From assembly GCF_000003815.2 (NCBI RefSeq), contig NC_049982.1, positions 24,807,136 through 24,871,135 on the forward strand: a stretch of DNA of 64,000 bases, read 5' to 3'. This stretch comes from Branchiostoma floridae (lineage: Eukaryota > Chordata > Leptocardii > Amphioxiformes > Branchiostomatidae). Positions 26,400-38,240 of this stretch are shown here, in pieces. The position numbers were made by a program, and so were the translations under genes. Within the stretch, counting starts at the first letter, position 1; the number at the start of each line of letters is the position of its first letter. Under the pieces are notes generated by a model that was given only the letters and a program-made list of their open reading frames with translations, had not been told where the DNA came from and searched no databases.

Positions 26400-26660
26400 T
26401 CAAACGGAAGCGAAGCGGGTGGTATTATAGTTTGGACTCGTATCAGTTCGAAGTTCTTGTATCGTCTCCTGCATGCACATAATTCTCACAGCGGCTTGCC
26501 TAAGTTCCGTCTTGTATACTTCTGTTCCCTTTTCACACCATTTACATATAACGGCATAGCACTCTCCGTCACTTTTACTAGTACGGTCTTCTCTGCTGTA
26601 ATGTTTAACATTAACTCTAATATCATTTGAATTGCAACAGGGACAACGCAATATGGACAT
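26400..26660 (-). CDS. Small zinc-ribbon ORF resembling Lar-family proteins
   Basis: An uninterrupted ATG-to-stop ORF of 86 residues. It starts MSILRCPCCNSNDIRV. Cys6-x2-Cys9 is followed 30 residues on by Cys39-x2-Cys42 and Gly45 (YAVICKWCEKGTEV), then a short helix-like segment with AAVRI. The order CP.C.S.D, a second CxxC followed by xxG, then an alanine-rich helix is the layout of Lar-like restriction-alleviation proteins of phages and bacteria and of other small zinc ribbons. The C-terminal 22 residues are not conserved to my eye. An A-rich stretch lies upstream. No intron is needed. It is flanked on both sides by repeats typical of this genome, so contamination is unlikely. It could be an endogenised viral or phage-like gene, a transposon gene, or chance. 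Confidence 0.35.
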   Translation of the reverse strand: MSILRCPCCNSNDIRVNVKHYSREDRTSKSDGECYAVICKWCEKGTEVYKTELRQAAVRIMCMQETIQELRTDTSPNYNTTRFASV

Positions 26661-26968
26661 TAGGCAGCTTATAATTAACGTTGGTTCTCTTTTTTAAATT
26701 GTATTTTCACATCGACTATGATTGACATGTGAGTAGTCAGAAATGTCAGTATTACGTCTCAATATAATATACCCGTCATAGCTTCTTACAACTGTGTGGA
26801 TTTCAGATATATATATATCTGTATCTGCATTTGAGTACCAACTTAATGTTATCAGCCATATTCCTCAATATGGGTAATATGGATTTAAAGAGGTATTCTA
26901 TAGTACAGACAACGTGTTTTATAAAGTGTGTAAAAAGCCTGAGTGCTTTCAGAAACAGATGATGCTAG

Positions 26969-27064
26969 TTCACATATATCTACGGGGTAACCTAAATCCG
27001 TTGTATCAAAATACATGATATTAAAGCATCTGGATTTGACAGACGTCGGATAAAGGTGACCCAG
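26969..27064. mobile_element. MITE family C, copy 2 (internally deleted)
   Basis: GTTCACATATATCTACGGGG plus TAACCTAAATCCG at the left and GTCGGATAAAGGTGACC at the right surround a shortened interior. It ends 9 bp beyond the stop codon of the PqaA-like gene, so it may lie in that gene's 3' UTR. Confidence 0.6.
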
Positions 27065-27072
27065 GTGACAGT

Positions 27073-30000
27073 TTAGAGAAGAGTCCCCCTGCAGTCAGTC
27101 CCGTGGCAGTCTGGGAAGGGGAATGTCTCCGGAATGATGTGCACCTCGGTGGTGAACTCAAGAGCAGTTCCATGGGGAGCCGGGAATGTGGCCTGAGGAA
27201 ACAATGGTACAAGTTCCCGGTAAAGTGGTATCTCACTGCACTTTTGGGGCACCGGTGCGGCACTGCGGGGTTTGAAAGATACGCAATGAATTTCAGAGAT
27301 AAAGAATGAAGTTTCTTACCTTTTGTGTATTTTTGTCTCCTTTGAATAAGTCATACTTTTACGTATTACGCATTTTATCTAAATTATAAAAAACAACGAG
27401 TAAATAACAAAACAGTGACGCAGTGAATGAACCCCGCAGTGACGCAAGTGCAGTGAGAGTGCATTTACATGAATGATATGAAAATCGTGCGCATTTGCAT
27501 GCAACACTATGTGAAAGACACGAATATTCAATATGAGCACACACTGTCTTTTCATGTAAACTTTCAAAGAAAACTTTAATGTTACAGCGGGATAATTTTG
27601 TATGTTTGCTCAAGCAGTCAGAACTCACCTCGTTTGCGTGCACACTCGCGAGATTTCGACTGGGCGAGATTCTACGTGACCTTTAACTGGAATAGTGCCA
27701 ACTGAAATCCACATTTCACCCACCTGTATAAAGAACGCCAGCCACCCCACAGCGGGAATATCAAACTCTGCAACGTACGTTCCATTACCCTGTTGAAGAA
27801 ATTCCAAACATGTATAAAGAAAATAGCTAAAGCTTGTACGTACATTTGCAAACATCGATCTCATGTTGTTAAAACAATTAGGGCACTAGTACTGTTTTCT
27901 AAGGAAATCCCATCAACATTTTTGCAGCAATACTGTGTATTTATTTTTTGTTCGGAGAAACCACATTCAAAGCTGAAAATTGGATTTGTGAACAACGTAG
28001 GGTGGGAGGAGGGTGGGGGGCTAGGGTTTAACTGAGAGAAGTTAATCGACATTTTTGCAGAGTGGCATTTTAAGATTAGGGAACATCATAGCAAACATAA
28101 ACTGAATAGTGTACAAATGTATTTGTGAACAACGTGAGGTCAAGAAATCGGGAGACAATGCAATATCGTGACTTTCTAGGGAACCTCGTGATGAAAATTT
28201 ACCATATCCTGTACGTCCTCAGGCAGCCAGATGACGGGATGAGGCTGTGGTTCCGTCTGTCCTGGCGGCTGATTCACGAGACGAAAGTCACGTCTGCATT
28301 GGGAGAAAAAATATTCTTTTTCTTGTTTGCTAAGAAATTAAACACGGCCATCAGATTGCTGACTTTCCACGACGACCGCCCTTTTCATCATTTACTAGGG
28401 ACGGGCCAGAATTTGAGTTGCGTAGTTGACTGCAACGAGTTTGAATATTGACAATTTAAAAAAAAAATTCCGCTGCAGATTTTAATCATTTCGAGTTTTC
28501 TATACTGAATCATCGTGCGCTTTTATTCTCAGAGGGAGTATAGAAGCAAGTGCCCCTATGGATAGAAACATGTGTATTTGCAAAATCTGTCCAAAAAATG
28601 TGACCTTAACCATGTTCTGACATGTAGTTGACCTCTAATTAGAAGTTCGGGGCATATTCTCGTTATAACATTGGAGTTCATCTCAGTTGCCACTTTATGG
28701 ACCAAAACAAACCTGACGAATCCAGCTATGCAGTGGGGGTAAATAGTTCTTGCATGGTTCAACGATGTATTAAGCATAGGAAAGTTGGAAGGTAATCCCT
28801 CACCTATCTGTAACAGAAATAGATTAAACTTCTTACCTTTTACCGTCAAGTGTGCGAGCGTGGAAAGACCGAATGGTCATGGGTTTGATATCAGTATGTA
28901 GCATTATTCTTCCACTTTTTGTACCCTGAAAAGAATGAACAAAAAGAATAACTCATTATGAAATACAGGACAATATCCCAATATAGTACATGCGCTTGAC
29001 CCTTACTCTTGAAATACATTGGTATCATCATCGTATTGGAAAATAAAGGGACACAACATGAGGCCTTAACCGAAAATATAACCTTCTCGGCGAAGGTAGA
29101 AAACACGAGTAGCTCTAGCTTCCTTACATTCTTTGTACTACGTAGTCATTTCACAATGAAGGCAACTCTTAGTGGCTGAACTTTTCTATTCACTCGCATG
29201 TATCTTTTTGTGCTTTCCATAGGTTTTCATCCATATGATAAAATCAACATTACCTAAGGTCAGATAAAAGTAATGTTGATTAGAATATAAGATTAGACAT
29301 TCAGACAATAACTGGATATGATTTCGGAAACGTGAAAATTATCTTTACATCTTTTGCATTCATAGTTAGGATATAAAAAGCAGTTCCTTCCAGACATATT
29401 CAGTGTTGTTTATTTATTTATCTTATTTATTTCTGTCATCTTTATCCAGGGTTGTCCAACACATACAGTGCTATTGCACTGCTTTGCAGTGGAGCCCTGT
29501 TGCTGGTCAAAGATATTGTGGATGAAAAGTCTGACCGTGTTCAAAACCATGTTCAGTTGCTTGAATGAATAACTGCTTTTTGGAGTATACTACTGACCGT
29601 TTCTCTCGTCCATGTCATCTTTGGTCGCGGCGAGTCCTGTGAAAATCATTAGTTCAAATTGAATCAACTTTATTTTTTATCACATAGAATAAATACAACA
29701 ACTTGCCGAATAATACAGAACACGATAAGTTTTGAAATATATCACAGGTAGGTACAAGATTGAAACAATACCTCCACGACACTGAGGAAAAATGCTCCCA
29801 AACTAAAGAACAGGCTGATTTCATGACCGTCAATAGAGTGTTCAGCATTCGGTATCCATCTGTAGAGGGTTGATAATAACACATGCTCAAATCTGAACCA
29901 ATATTGAGTTTTAAAGACGACCAGAAAGGATCTTATACTGTTACATCTGCAAATGAGATTGAGTGTTATTTTCTTGATATTTCTTCTTGACAGCCGTGTG

Positions 30001-32386
30001 TATTAATTTGCACCAGGATCATGAATGTAAATGTAAGATATGAATATTACACACAGTTTCAATCTGAACTTATAACATATAATCGTTTGAAATTAATATT
30101 CGTCACTGCAATTACGCAGCCATGGTACTTATGACAAAAGCGTAGCATAGTTTCTATTAACCGCATGGTTTATATGTAACTATAGATCACATTTATCCAT
30201 GCACGGGGTAACCTATATCCATTGTTAAAACGAATTATGTACGAATATGAAGTCGAAATTTTCAAACGTTTGCAGTTACAAAATATTTTGTGACTACAAT
30301 TTGTATTGCAATTTGAAATCAGCATCCGTTGACTATACATATAACCCTTAATACTCTGCTTTAATAACATTGATCACACAACGGATAAATAAAGTTAAGA
30401 TATCGTTTTGTAAAGATGAAGGTTCAAAAGATGTGTTCTTTGCTATACCTTCTATATTTCTCTCCTTCTAACTGGTCCCAGTAGTAGTAGGAATCATCCG
30501 GCATGAAGAACTCGTCACCTCCCGTTCCAATGATGTACTTAGGCATTGTCAGACGATCCTTGTATGCTGTTACATGACCATAAAAAATGTTAGCTTTTGT
30601 GATATAAAGCAAAACTCTTTTCTTCCAACACAAAGGTATACAAGAATCAAATTTTCAACAACCACTGTCGCCTTCTTCAGAATCAATACTGATGACCAAC
30701 TTCAGAACTTAGACTCACCAGAGTTACAGACAAGTGACCTTGTTAATGTGATTTTGAGGATATGTGACGTCAGCAATTGGTCAAACGAGCCAGGAAGTTT
30801 GTAACGCCCACCGTCTCTGTTCAGTGATTGCTGGAGTGCCCTTGTGTTGTATTGACCACTGTTTTGCTTGCTTGAATCCGTCTATACTTTAGTGGTATTT
30901 ACCAAAGTGTTGTGTTTCTCTTAGATAAAATAATATAAGGGGCAATAAAACTTTATGACGTCATCAATATGGCCCGAAAAGTCATATCTAGAATTCTTTT
31001 GTACCAAGCTATCAATATGAGCTATAACTCCATTCTTTCCTCATCTATTACTGAAAAAATAAACGAGGACGAAATATCCCAGTGAAGAAACTTTAAGATG
31101 TGGCCTCGATATGTCATCTCAAGAATCTTCTTGAAGTAGTTTATCTGATAATCTGTTATGAATATTTGTCGTGAGTGAAGCCTTACCGAGTGGGTCGACG
31201 ATAGCTGCTAGTTTTTCGAGATTTGGATCATCCAGTCGGCTGGTGATGTTCTCGGCATAGTAGTCATCAAAGGCAAACGTCCAGCCTCCTAGCGCTCGGT
31301 AAAAGTGGTGCAGATTCTGTTCGTGATATAAAAATATAAACTGCCTCAATTATGTCGTCTGCTTTTTCTGCCGTGGCCGACACGTACAATGAGTTCCATT
31401 ATGTTATGTTATAACCTAAGTCATTGCCTGTGCTATATATATATATAGAGAGAGAGCCTTATTTTGCCTGTTCAAAATAGGCTCAACACACCTCACAAAA
31501 ATAGGTGTGTTGAGTCGGTAAACAAGTTTGTTGCTCGTCATTGCATGTGTTGGCCACGGTAGTCTTTTTGTACATAATTTCGACAATGTATAGGCATTTT
31601 TTAGTCTTAAGCAGTCATTATGTTGCACAATTTACTCGATCGATCAAGAAGAAAATAGAGACGGAAAAAAACTTCTCCGGTGGAACGTAGCTATAGAAGA
31701 AGAAGAACTTTGTTGCGCGAAAATTGTAACAGGCACAATGGATGGCAATCTGTTGTATACAGGCAAGAACAAATAGCTAATGAGTACTTCTCTTAAAACC
31801 TACCGCCTTCATGTTCAAAAGGTCCATGACAATAGGGGCTATAGCAAACACCCTCTTGTCTACCGCACCAGTGGTCCACGTGGTCCAACCGCGCTATACG
31901 GAAACATCAATGTAATTTTCAATACACCTCTTTAGGTTACAGTATGGGTCTTATTAACATAACAGGAAAATATTAAAATGCAAGACATATTTCAAGGAAG
32001 GTAAATTACAGATGTATTGATTAAGCAATGATAACATCACATACCTTTGACTCCCCTGCTACCATGAACTTCTCCGGCTGATTCCCCGTCATTCTGTTTA
32101 CGAAGTCTTGCACTGTGTCCATCGCCCGGACAGCTGCCTATAAGAAGGATGTTTAACATAATTGATACTGCACCAGCTATGCTATCAGGAGCAATTCCAG
32201 TACTAACCGCTAGGAGGGGCGAATCTATGTCACTTCTTTCCGAGCACAAGCACTATTGACACACAAACATCGTGACAGTAGCATGTATAGAACACGATGT
32301 ATCAAAACCTGACATTTCGATGCAGTACCCAAGGAAGACGCTGGAGGTCCGAATGTGATAATCTATTTTGTTCACAGACACGCAGA

Positions 32387-32443
<57 letters not shown>

Positions 32444-35400
32444 ACAAACACACACACACACACACGAACAAACACACACAAACGCTGCTGAAGATCTAGA
32501 TCTGACCTCCATGACATTTCATTCCAAGGTTCATGATGACTCAAGCAAGGGAATCTGTCTTGGGATTGGGATTGACTATGGGAATCTGTCACACCACATT
32601 CTCCTACGCAGAGACTTCTTGCAAGAGGCGGTTTACTGGCGCCTTTGGATGTCTCTGCGTAGGAGAATGTCACATCACAGAATACTCTGACTATTTTCTT
32701 GAGCTTAGCCTCTTCGAGGTTGCAGTCTTCGGAACAGGTCCGTTTTTTGGTCGCGATTTTCAACGTTGGCTATGTTTTCTTGTGCCGGGAAACTCCCTTT
32801 CACAGCAAACTCCCTTCCTCGACAGACTCCCTTTCCCGGCACAAGAGAACACAGCCACCGTTGAAAATCGGGAAACAACCCCCCCCCCCCCCCAAAAAAA
32901 AACAACAACCCCGTTCCGAAGACTGCAGCGGAGGCTAACTTCAGCTGGCATAAAAAGACATGTTAACTGTGTTACCTTTGTCATCGGGTTCCTGAGCAGC
33001 CAGTCTGGCTGGTCCGGGTAGTCCAGGAAGTGTCTCCACGTGTACGCGATGATAGCGTCTTCAACTCGGCTCTTTTGTAGTGAATCATTCTGAAACGTGA
33101 AGAAAACGGGCAGTTGAAGAAAGTAACTTATATGTATGACAAGATAGGCTAGATTTTCAAAATAGGCAACAAAAACTTTGTATAGCTGGATTGAAGCGAC
33201 AAAACATTGTGTCACATGCAACATGTATTTCATTTCTGTATTCAAAAGGTGCACAGAATGACACTAGTAAAACAAACTGGTATCACTTATTACCAAGTTG
33301 ACAACTGCAGTTAAGGCTACCACAGGTGTTACTTTCACTTTTACAACTACGGTAATGGCTACATGTATCTGATTAGTGTTACTTTCTACTAATTTAGTCA
33401 AGGGCAAGACTATATAACACGGTATATTTAAATTTTGGTATTTTTTCGTCATGGTTGCCATCTCCAAAGGGGAACAATTTAAATTTATTTAATTTTCTTC
33501 AAAAATCAGGCCAAAACTAACGAGCTCACTGCTATCATTCATAGCATTTACTTGCTTGTGGTCCAGCAGTCTGTGTTCCGAAGCATGTCTTGCCTTCTTC
33601 AATGATTAATCAATAAGAAAACATTTGAAGACGTAGTGTACATTGTACCTACTATTCATTGTTTTCACTGATATTCAGGACATTACCTTAAACACGATGG
33701 GCTGGTTCGGTACCTGTTTCAAGTCCGCGCTGACACTAGGTAAAAAGAGTATCGGTGAATTCTCTTCGTGTTTTATTTATTATCCCGTTTGTTTCATTGC
33801 TTAATTGTACGTTAATATTCAAATACCGTGAGATGCCATATAGATTTGCTCAACATTTTACTAATTCATATTTCTTTTGCGAAAAATGATACGGACTTCA
33901 TATTAGAGATTTATGTAGTTTGACAAAGGAAGGCAAATAAATTGCAGAAGAAATTTATAATCAATGAATCGTTTTATAGTTCCCTTATTACTTGGAGGGA
34001 GATACCCTAAATGTTGTTTTTCTACTCGCAGTTAAAATACCTTCCTGTTGACAACGCAACCATTCTGGTCGGGGCGATGAAGTTGTCGTCATAACCGGGA
34101 AGTCTAAAGGACAGAAAATATGAAGCTTTATCCATGGGGTAACTTATATTCAAGAATAAAGTATGAAGTGATAACAAGTCGACCGACGGTGGTACAAATT
34201 GTAATTCCAAAATATTGAAGTTGAAACAACAGATAACTCTAGATATCCCGTTTTTAGAGAAAATGGATATAGGTTACCCCGTGGATAAAGGTGAACTAGC
34301 GATAAATACATCATGGCAATCCTCTGTGTGTTTGCGCTGTTTCATTCGATAGTTGTTCGATCGAACAAAGTAATTGCTTGCTCATGTTTTTACAGGTCAC
34401 AAGTTGAGGTATACAGATTGCAGGTTTGTTATGTGTTTATTTGTTTTCACTTAATAAAACAATAACGTTGAATATTAATTCCTAACAGTGGAATTATAAA
34501 TGAGGCATAACACTGCAATGAAGGCCTGAAGCTCATGCTTATGTAAAACATACATCAAATCAAATGAAACGAAACAAAATATATCATATCAAGTGAAACA
34601 GAAAGAGATGACAATGCCCATACCTATCCGTATTATCACCGTACTCTAGAAACAACAATGCGGCCTCAGGGTGGGTGATGTTGTCTGGGATAGTGACGGT
34701 CAGGTAGTGCCACCAGATGGAACGGTCAACTTCATCTTCTGGAAGTACGTAATAGCCATGAGAGTGCAAAACAATACATCAGCAATGCCATAATTTATAT
34801 GTACACCTAGATTTCCTGCCTGAAAATCAACCGCTGGAATAATTAGCTGTTTTTGATTTGTCTGTGTCCGTGTGTGTCTGTGCTTCTGGGTATAAGTGGT
34901 CAGCATAACTTTAGAAGTGAGATGGCGTCGCGTAATCGGCAGCGCTTTCATGTTTCTGACCTAGGGCAAAGTTACAATGAAACCCATCACCTTGGAGTTG
35001 CCAGTAGGGTCACACCTTTTTAAAAATGACCATCAGGTCTTGTTACGTGGTGACCATTAGATAAAAAAACACATCTTGATGGGTTGTAATATTTGGTATG
35101 TAAATGTAGATAGGGGTTGGGGTCGATTTCTGCCCCCTTAGTGTGTGACCTTAGTTTGTAAAATATTTTATCAATAATGACATTTGTTTGTTTCTTTTAT
35201 GTGCAGTAAAATTGTAAGGCCAACTTTGGCTAGACAATGTTCTTTTTCGAGCAGATGAAGCTCTCTTCCGCCGGGGTAAACTTTCGCGCCCGGTAGGAGT
35301 TTTACACGGTAGGGGTTTTACGAGATCTATGTATGAAATACTGTAGACACTGTACAGAATGGAACGCAGTAAATGTGTTATCGCGCTTGGGGCACTGCGG

Positions 35401-35985
35401 GGTTCAAAAGATTCAATACTCAAAGAATTTCAGCGATAAAGAACGAATTTTCTTACGTGTTGTGTTTTTTGTCTTCTTAGTCATACTTTTGATTATTACG
35501 CAATATCTAAATGGTTTTTAAAAAATCGGCGAAAATAACACAACAGTGCTGCAGTTGAAGTAAAACTTGAGCGAACCCCGCAGTGCCACACCGGTGCCCC
35601 AAGTCGGGCAAGTGCAGTGAGATACCGCCTTTACGAACCCAACTCCGTTAAGAAAAGATCGACCGGCGTGTGCTGATGAACTGGGCCGGTGGGCTACACT
35701 TGTATCACCGTAGAGATAGTGACTAGCTCCCGATGGCATGGTTACCAGAGTTAGTGTTGTCTCACCTGTGAGCCATTGTTGTGAGGTCATGTTGAGGAGG
35801 TACATGGTGTAACCGGGACCCTTCAGACGCCATTCCAACACCTCGTGGTAGGAGTAGTGAGGGTCCGGCTTGTGGACGTAGTCGTCCAGCGGGGTGGTCA
35901 GTACACCTGGCGGAAAACTGACCACTACACACAGCAGGACAGAAAGGATCACAACTGATGAAACTCTCTCCGCACACATGGCCAT
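27073..35985 (-). CDS. Secreted PhoPQ-activated pathogenicity-related (PqaA/AprA-like) family protein, complete, 15 exons
   Basis: Exons in transcript order: 35766-35985, 34624-34738, 34041-34103, 33687-33735, 32976-33089, 32045-32137, 31804-31893, 31187-31316, 30449-30566, 29772-29859, 29598-29636, 28837-28925, 28203-28293, 27724-27789, 27073-27192. All borders are AG/GT, all phases join, and the total is 1485 nt (494 residues plus stop). Residues 1-31 form a signal peptide; then TPLDDYVHKPDPHYSY, GYTMYLLNMTSQQWLT, VPNQPIVF, the nucleophile-elbow segment GESK-RGWTTWTTGAVD across the exon 6/7 junction, GTGGDEFFMPDDS, NAEHSIDGHE and a C-terminal domain GNGTYVAEFDIPAVGWLAFF ending PFPDC. These match the family PhoPQ-activated pathogenicity-related protein (Pfam PF10142), which includes Dictyostelium AprA; the fold is alpha/beta hydrolase. 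Likely catalytic candidates by position are Ser217, Asp309 and His338 (inference). It is probably secreted; substrate unknown. Introns hold many MITEs. Confidence 0.93.
27222..27467. mobile_element. MITE family B, copy 3, in the last intron of the PqaA-like gene
   Basis: The ends are AAAGTGGTATCTCACTGCAC and GTGCAGTGAGAGTGCATTT. The interior is typical of the family. Its proximal end is only about 28 bp upstream (minus strand) of the acceptor of the last exon. Confidence 0.8.
29398..29560 (-). mobile_element. Possible LINE/SINE 3' end
   Basis: Read on the minus strand it ends in ACAGAAATAAATAAGATAAA and more AAATA units, as many retroelement 3' ends do. The upstream 100 bp has no recognisable coding. 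It lies in an intron of the PqaA-like gene. Confidence 0.35.
30184..30400. mobile_element. MITE family C, copy 3 (worn)
   Basis: The left end reads CACATTTATCCATGCACGGG plus GTAACCTATATCC. The right end retains CGGATAAATAAAG. Intronic in the PqaA-like gene. Confidence 0.5.
30560..30818 (-). repeat. Dispersed repeat D, copy 2
   Basis: It is the reverse complement of 12719-12965: TTCAACAACCACTGTCGCC and GTAACGCCCACCGTCTC are shared. It overlaps the 5' end of exon 9 of the PqaA-like gene on the intron side, so its limits are uncertain. Confidence 0.55.
32394..32480 (+). repeat. (CA)n microsatellite
   Basis: About forty CA units with two CGAACAAA interruptions, in intron 5 of the PqaA-like gene. 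Confidence 0.95.
32590..32685. mobile_element. Short foldback element
   Basis: CATTCTCCTACGCAGAGAC near 32599 and its exact reverse complement near 32649 continue outward with few mismatches (GTCACACCA versus TGTCACATC). The loop is about 30 bp. Confidence 0.7.
32708..32934. mobile_element. MITE with long inverted arms and a C/A run
   Basis: The left arm (GCAGTCTTCGGAACAGG ... GATTTTCAACGTTGGCTATG) is mirrored at the right (CACAGCCACCGTTGAAAATC ... CCGTTCCGAAGACTGCA). The right arm contains a poly-C then poly-A run near 32879. It ends about 41 bp from the donor of exon 5 of the PqaA-like gene. Confidence 0.75.
34121..34297. mobile_element. MITE family C, copy 4
   Basis: The left end GCTTTATCCATGGGGTAAC is mirrored at the right by GGTTACCCCGTGGATAAAGG. 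It sits in intron 2 of the PqaA-like gene and begins about 18 bp from the exon 3 acceptor. Confidence 0.8.
35370..35632. mobile_element. MITE family B, copy 4
   Basis: The right end GTGCAGTGAGATACCGCC is clear. The interior has AGCGATAAAGAACGAA and TAGTCATACTTTTGATTA. The left end is worn (TATCGCGCTTGGGGCACTGC). It lies in intron 1 of the PqaA-like gene. Confidence 0.7.
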
Positions 35986-36739
35986 GCCTGTAGACTGTCC
36001 CGCGGAAGTTTGCCAGAGAAAAGCGGTCTACCTAAATACCAAAATGCACCGGAATACACCGGAATACACCAGAATAATGTTTACTAGATAGACGTTTATC
36101 TCTCCTGTTGTGTCCTCACACCCCGCTAAACAAATGTTGTAATCAGCAATGATAAAAAAAAATGCCCGCCGGGTTGGATTGTCATCGCCAGTCTCCATCG
36201 GTTAAGTTTTACGTGATTTCTTCTTCCCGGGTCTTCCCATGTTAACTCATCAATTTACAGCGAGGCTGAAATAAATATGGCACAATTTCTTATTATACCT
36301 ATGATTAATTAAGCACTACGTACTTTTACTTACATATTTAGACCAAATAAAGGCCGCATTCTTAATATCTTCACATTTTAAACATCGAAATACACCAGAA
36401 TGACATTTACACGTCGAAGACATACTGTATTTTGGTAGTTGTCACCCCTCAGTCACACGTGTGTTTCGGCATTTAGACGGACCCGTGTAAAGGCATGGAC
36501 TTTGCTTCTTGTTATCTCGGGACCAAAAGGTCCGTTATAAAACACTTACCTCTGACCTGCTTTTCCAAACAATGGCCAGAGTGCGTAACTAGAGCACCAC
36601 GACCATACATCTTCGCCAAAGGATGTTCATGTAATGTTTGTATTTTGAAAAGTAGGATAATGGTTTGGATTGTGGTTGTGGCGGTTGCAGGTAGAGACAT
36701 AGCTGCGTCATGCTGATATAAGTAATATGTACATAACCT

Positions 36740-36888
36740 CCATAACGGGCTCTCTATAAGGCCTTTTTTGGCTCATAATACACTTTTGCTGGCCATTTCT
36801 TTTTGTACTGGGTCACAGGGCTGGCAGTCAGATAAGGCCAGCAAAAGTGTATTATAAGCCAAAAAAGGCCCTAGAGAGCCTGCTATGG
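36740..36888. mobile_element. Foldback element with arms of about 53 bp
   Basis: The arms 36740-36794 and 36836-36888 are near-perfect inverted copies (TAATACACTTTTGCTGGCC against GGCCAGCAAAAGTGTATTA) around a 41-bp loop. Non-coding. Confidence 0.85.
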
Positions 36889-37146
36889 AGTCTAACATTT
36901 ACATGTGTGTGAGTGATTTGACGCGTAGAATGAGAAGTCCAAAGTTCGCACGTTTACTCAAGCTCCCTCGCTGCGCTCTCACTGCGACCTACAACGGATG
37001 TGTGTATTCTTCGCTTTCAAGCTGGATGTATCATAGAGAATGTAAAAGTGTGACTGAAGTGACCAAAAAAAAACGCAAAACGTAAAAAGATTCGTTTGTT
37101 TTCTCTACAATTCGTTGAGCGACCTGTCAAATTTTAGGTCGCAGAG

Positions 37147-38240
37147 AGTGGAAAGGGGGTATTATACCCCCTTTCCACTAGGACGGCACTCTCGCGGCGC
37201 TCTCTCTGCGACCTCCAATTGGGAAGAGCGCGGTGAGAGCGCGGTGGGATCGCCAAGGTCGCCATGGGAGCGCGCAGAGAGCGCGGTGGGAGCGCCATGG
37301 TCGCCATCACCTCCGCGACTGTTTTGAACCTGCTCAAAACAGTCGCCGTGAGAGCGCCGTGGACGGCGATCCACCGATGAGCGCAGAGAGAGCGCCAAGA
37401 GAGCGCGCAGCGAGCGCCGTGAGCGCCAACAGAGCGCACAGCGAGCGCGGTGAGCGCAATAGGTCTCAACAGTGGTTTATGATACCAATTAAGCTAGGAC
37501 GGTGCTCTCACGGCGCTCTCACCGCGCTCTCTCTGCGCTCTCAACTGCGGTTTGTGAAGAAGTATATTTGACATATAGACAGAACCCGGAGAAATGTCCA
37601 AAATGTACCGGTAATGAACAATTACACAAACTGAGATGGAATAAGCAAGGTTTAAAAACAAAGGTTTATCAATTCTCAACTAATTTTTGAATTTCAACAT
37701 GATGACATTAGGTTTTCTTGTTCTCCATCTGTACATTTAGATTATTATAGTCCCATTTTCAATTAAATTGTTCAATTAAAAGTGTTTCGGTGTTGTATGA
37801 TTTACACCAATAACGTGGCATGATAAAGATATTTATTATGAACAAGCTACATGACAGATTTAAGAAAAACAGCAAGAGAAACGTGTATATTTCAGTCTGA
37901 GTGACTGTACAGTGACCAAAATTGGATTTGTTTACAGCCTTGATTTTATACGTAAAAGGATGACTTCAAAGATACCAAAATACACTATACGTCAAAAGAT
38001 TAGTTCTTTGTCTCTGAAATTCGTTGAGTAATCTTTTGAATCTTTGCTAGCTCATAAAAAGATGCTGACATTTGAGTTTTTCGTCGCGGTGAGAGCGCGC
38101 TGGGGTCGCCGGAGAGATTCCACTAGAGCAGCTTTTTTCCGGAGTCGCGGCGCTCTCACCGCGCTCTGGCCAATTTTCCATCGCAGCCAGAGCGCCGTGA
38201 GAGCGCCGTCAAGTGGAAAGGGGGCCTAAGTGGAAAGGGG
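37147..38240. mobile_element. Nested GC-rich inverted-repeat elements
   Basis: AGTGGAAAGGGGG at 37147 forms a palindrome with CCCCCTTTCCACT at 37167-37179. Another AAGTGGAAAGGGGG ends near 38224, with a third copy immediately after. Inside both ends lie GGCGCTCTC-type repeats, and a further internal end-like block (TAGGACGGTGCTCTCACGGC) is at 37495. This suggests a 1.06-kb element (37166-38224) with others nested in it. ORFs here follow the GC-rich repeat and are not genes. Confidence 0.6.

Noticed and set aside
26338-26630. Plus-strand signal-peptide-like ORFs (one starting MDSLHVFAFLAPLFLY) antisense to the zinc-ribbon ORF
   Set aside because: They end quickly with no downstream exon found; the minus-strand ORF has the more specific motif pattern. 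Not fully excluded.
27625-27723. Extension of the 27724-27789 exon to the left (ending QTR and a donor near 27626)
   Set aside because: Splicing at the earlier donor (CAG then GTGGGT at 27723) into 27073-27192 gives the expected family C-terminus.
28556-28849. Minus-strand ORF of 97 codons between two exons of the PqaA-like gene
   Set aside because: Joining 28837-28925 directly to 28203-28293 keeps frame and restores a family-like RRDFRLV segment; this ORF is intronic.
37134-37571. GC-rich ORFs of 111-112 codons on both strands
   Set aside because: They are composed of GGCGCTCTC-type repeat units of the nested elements.
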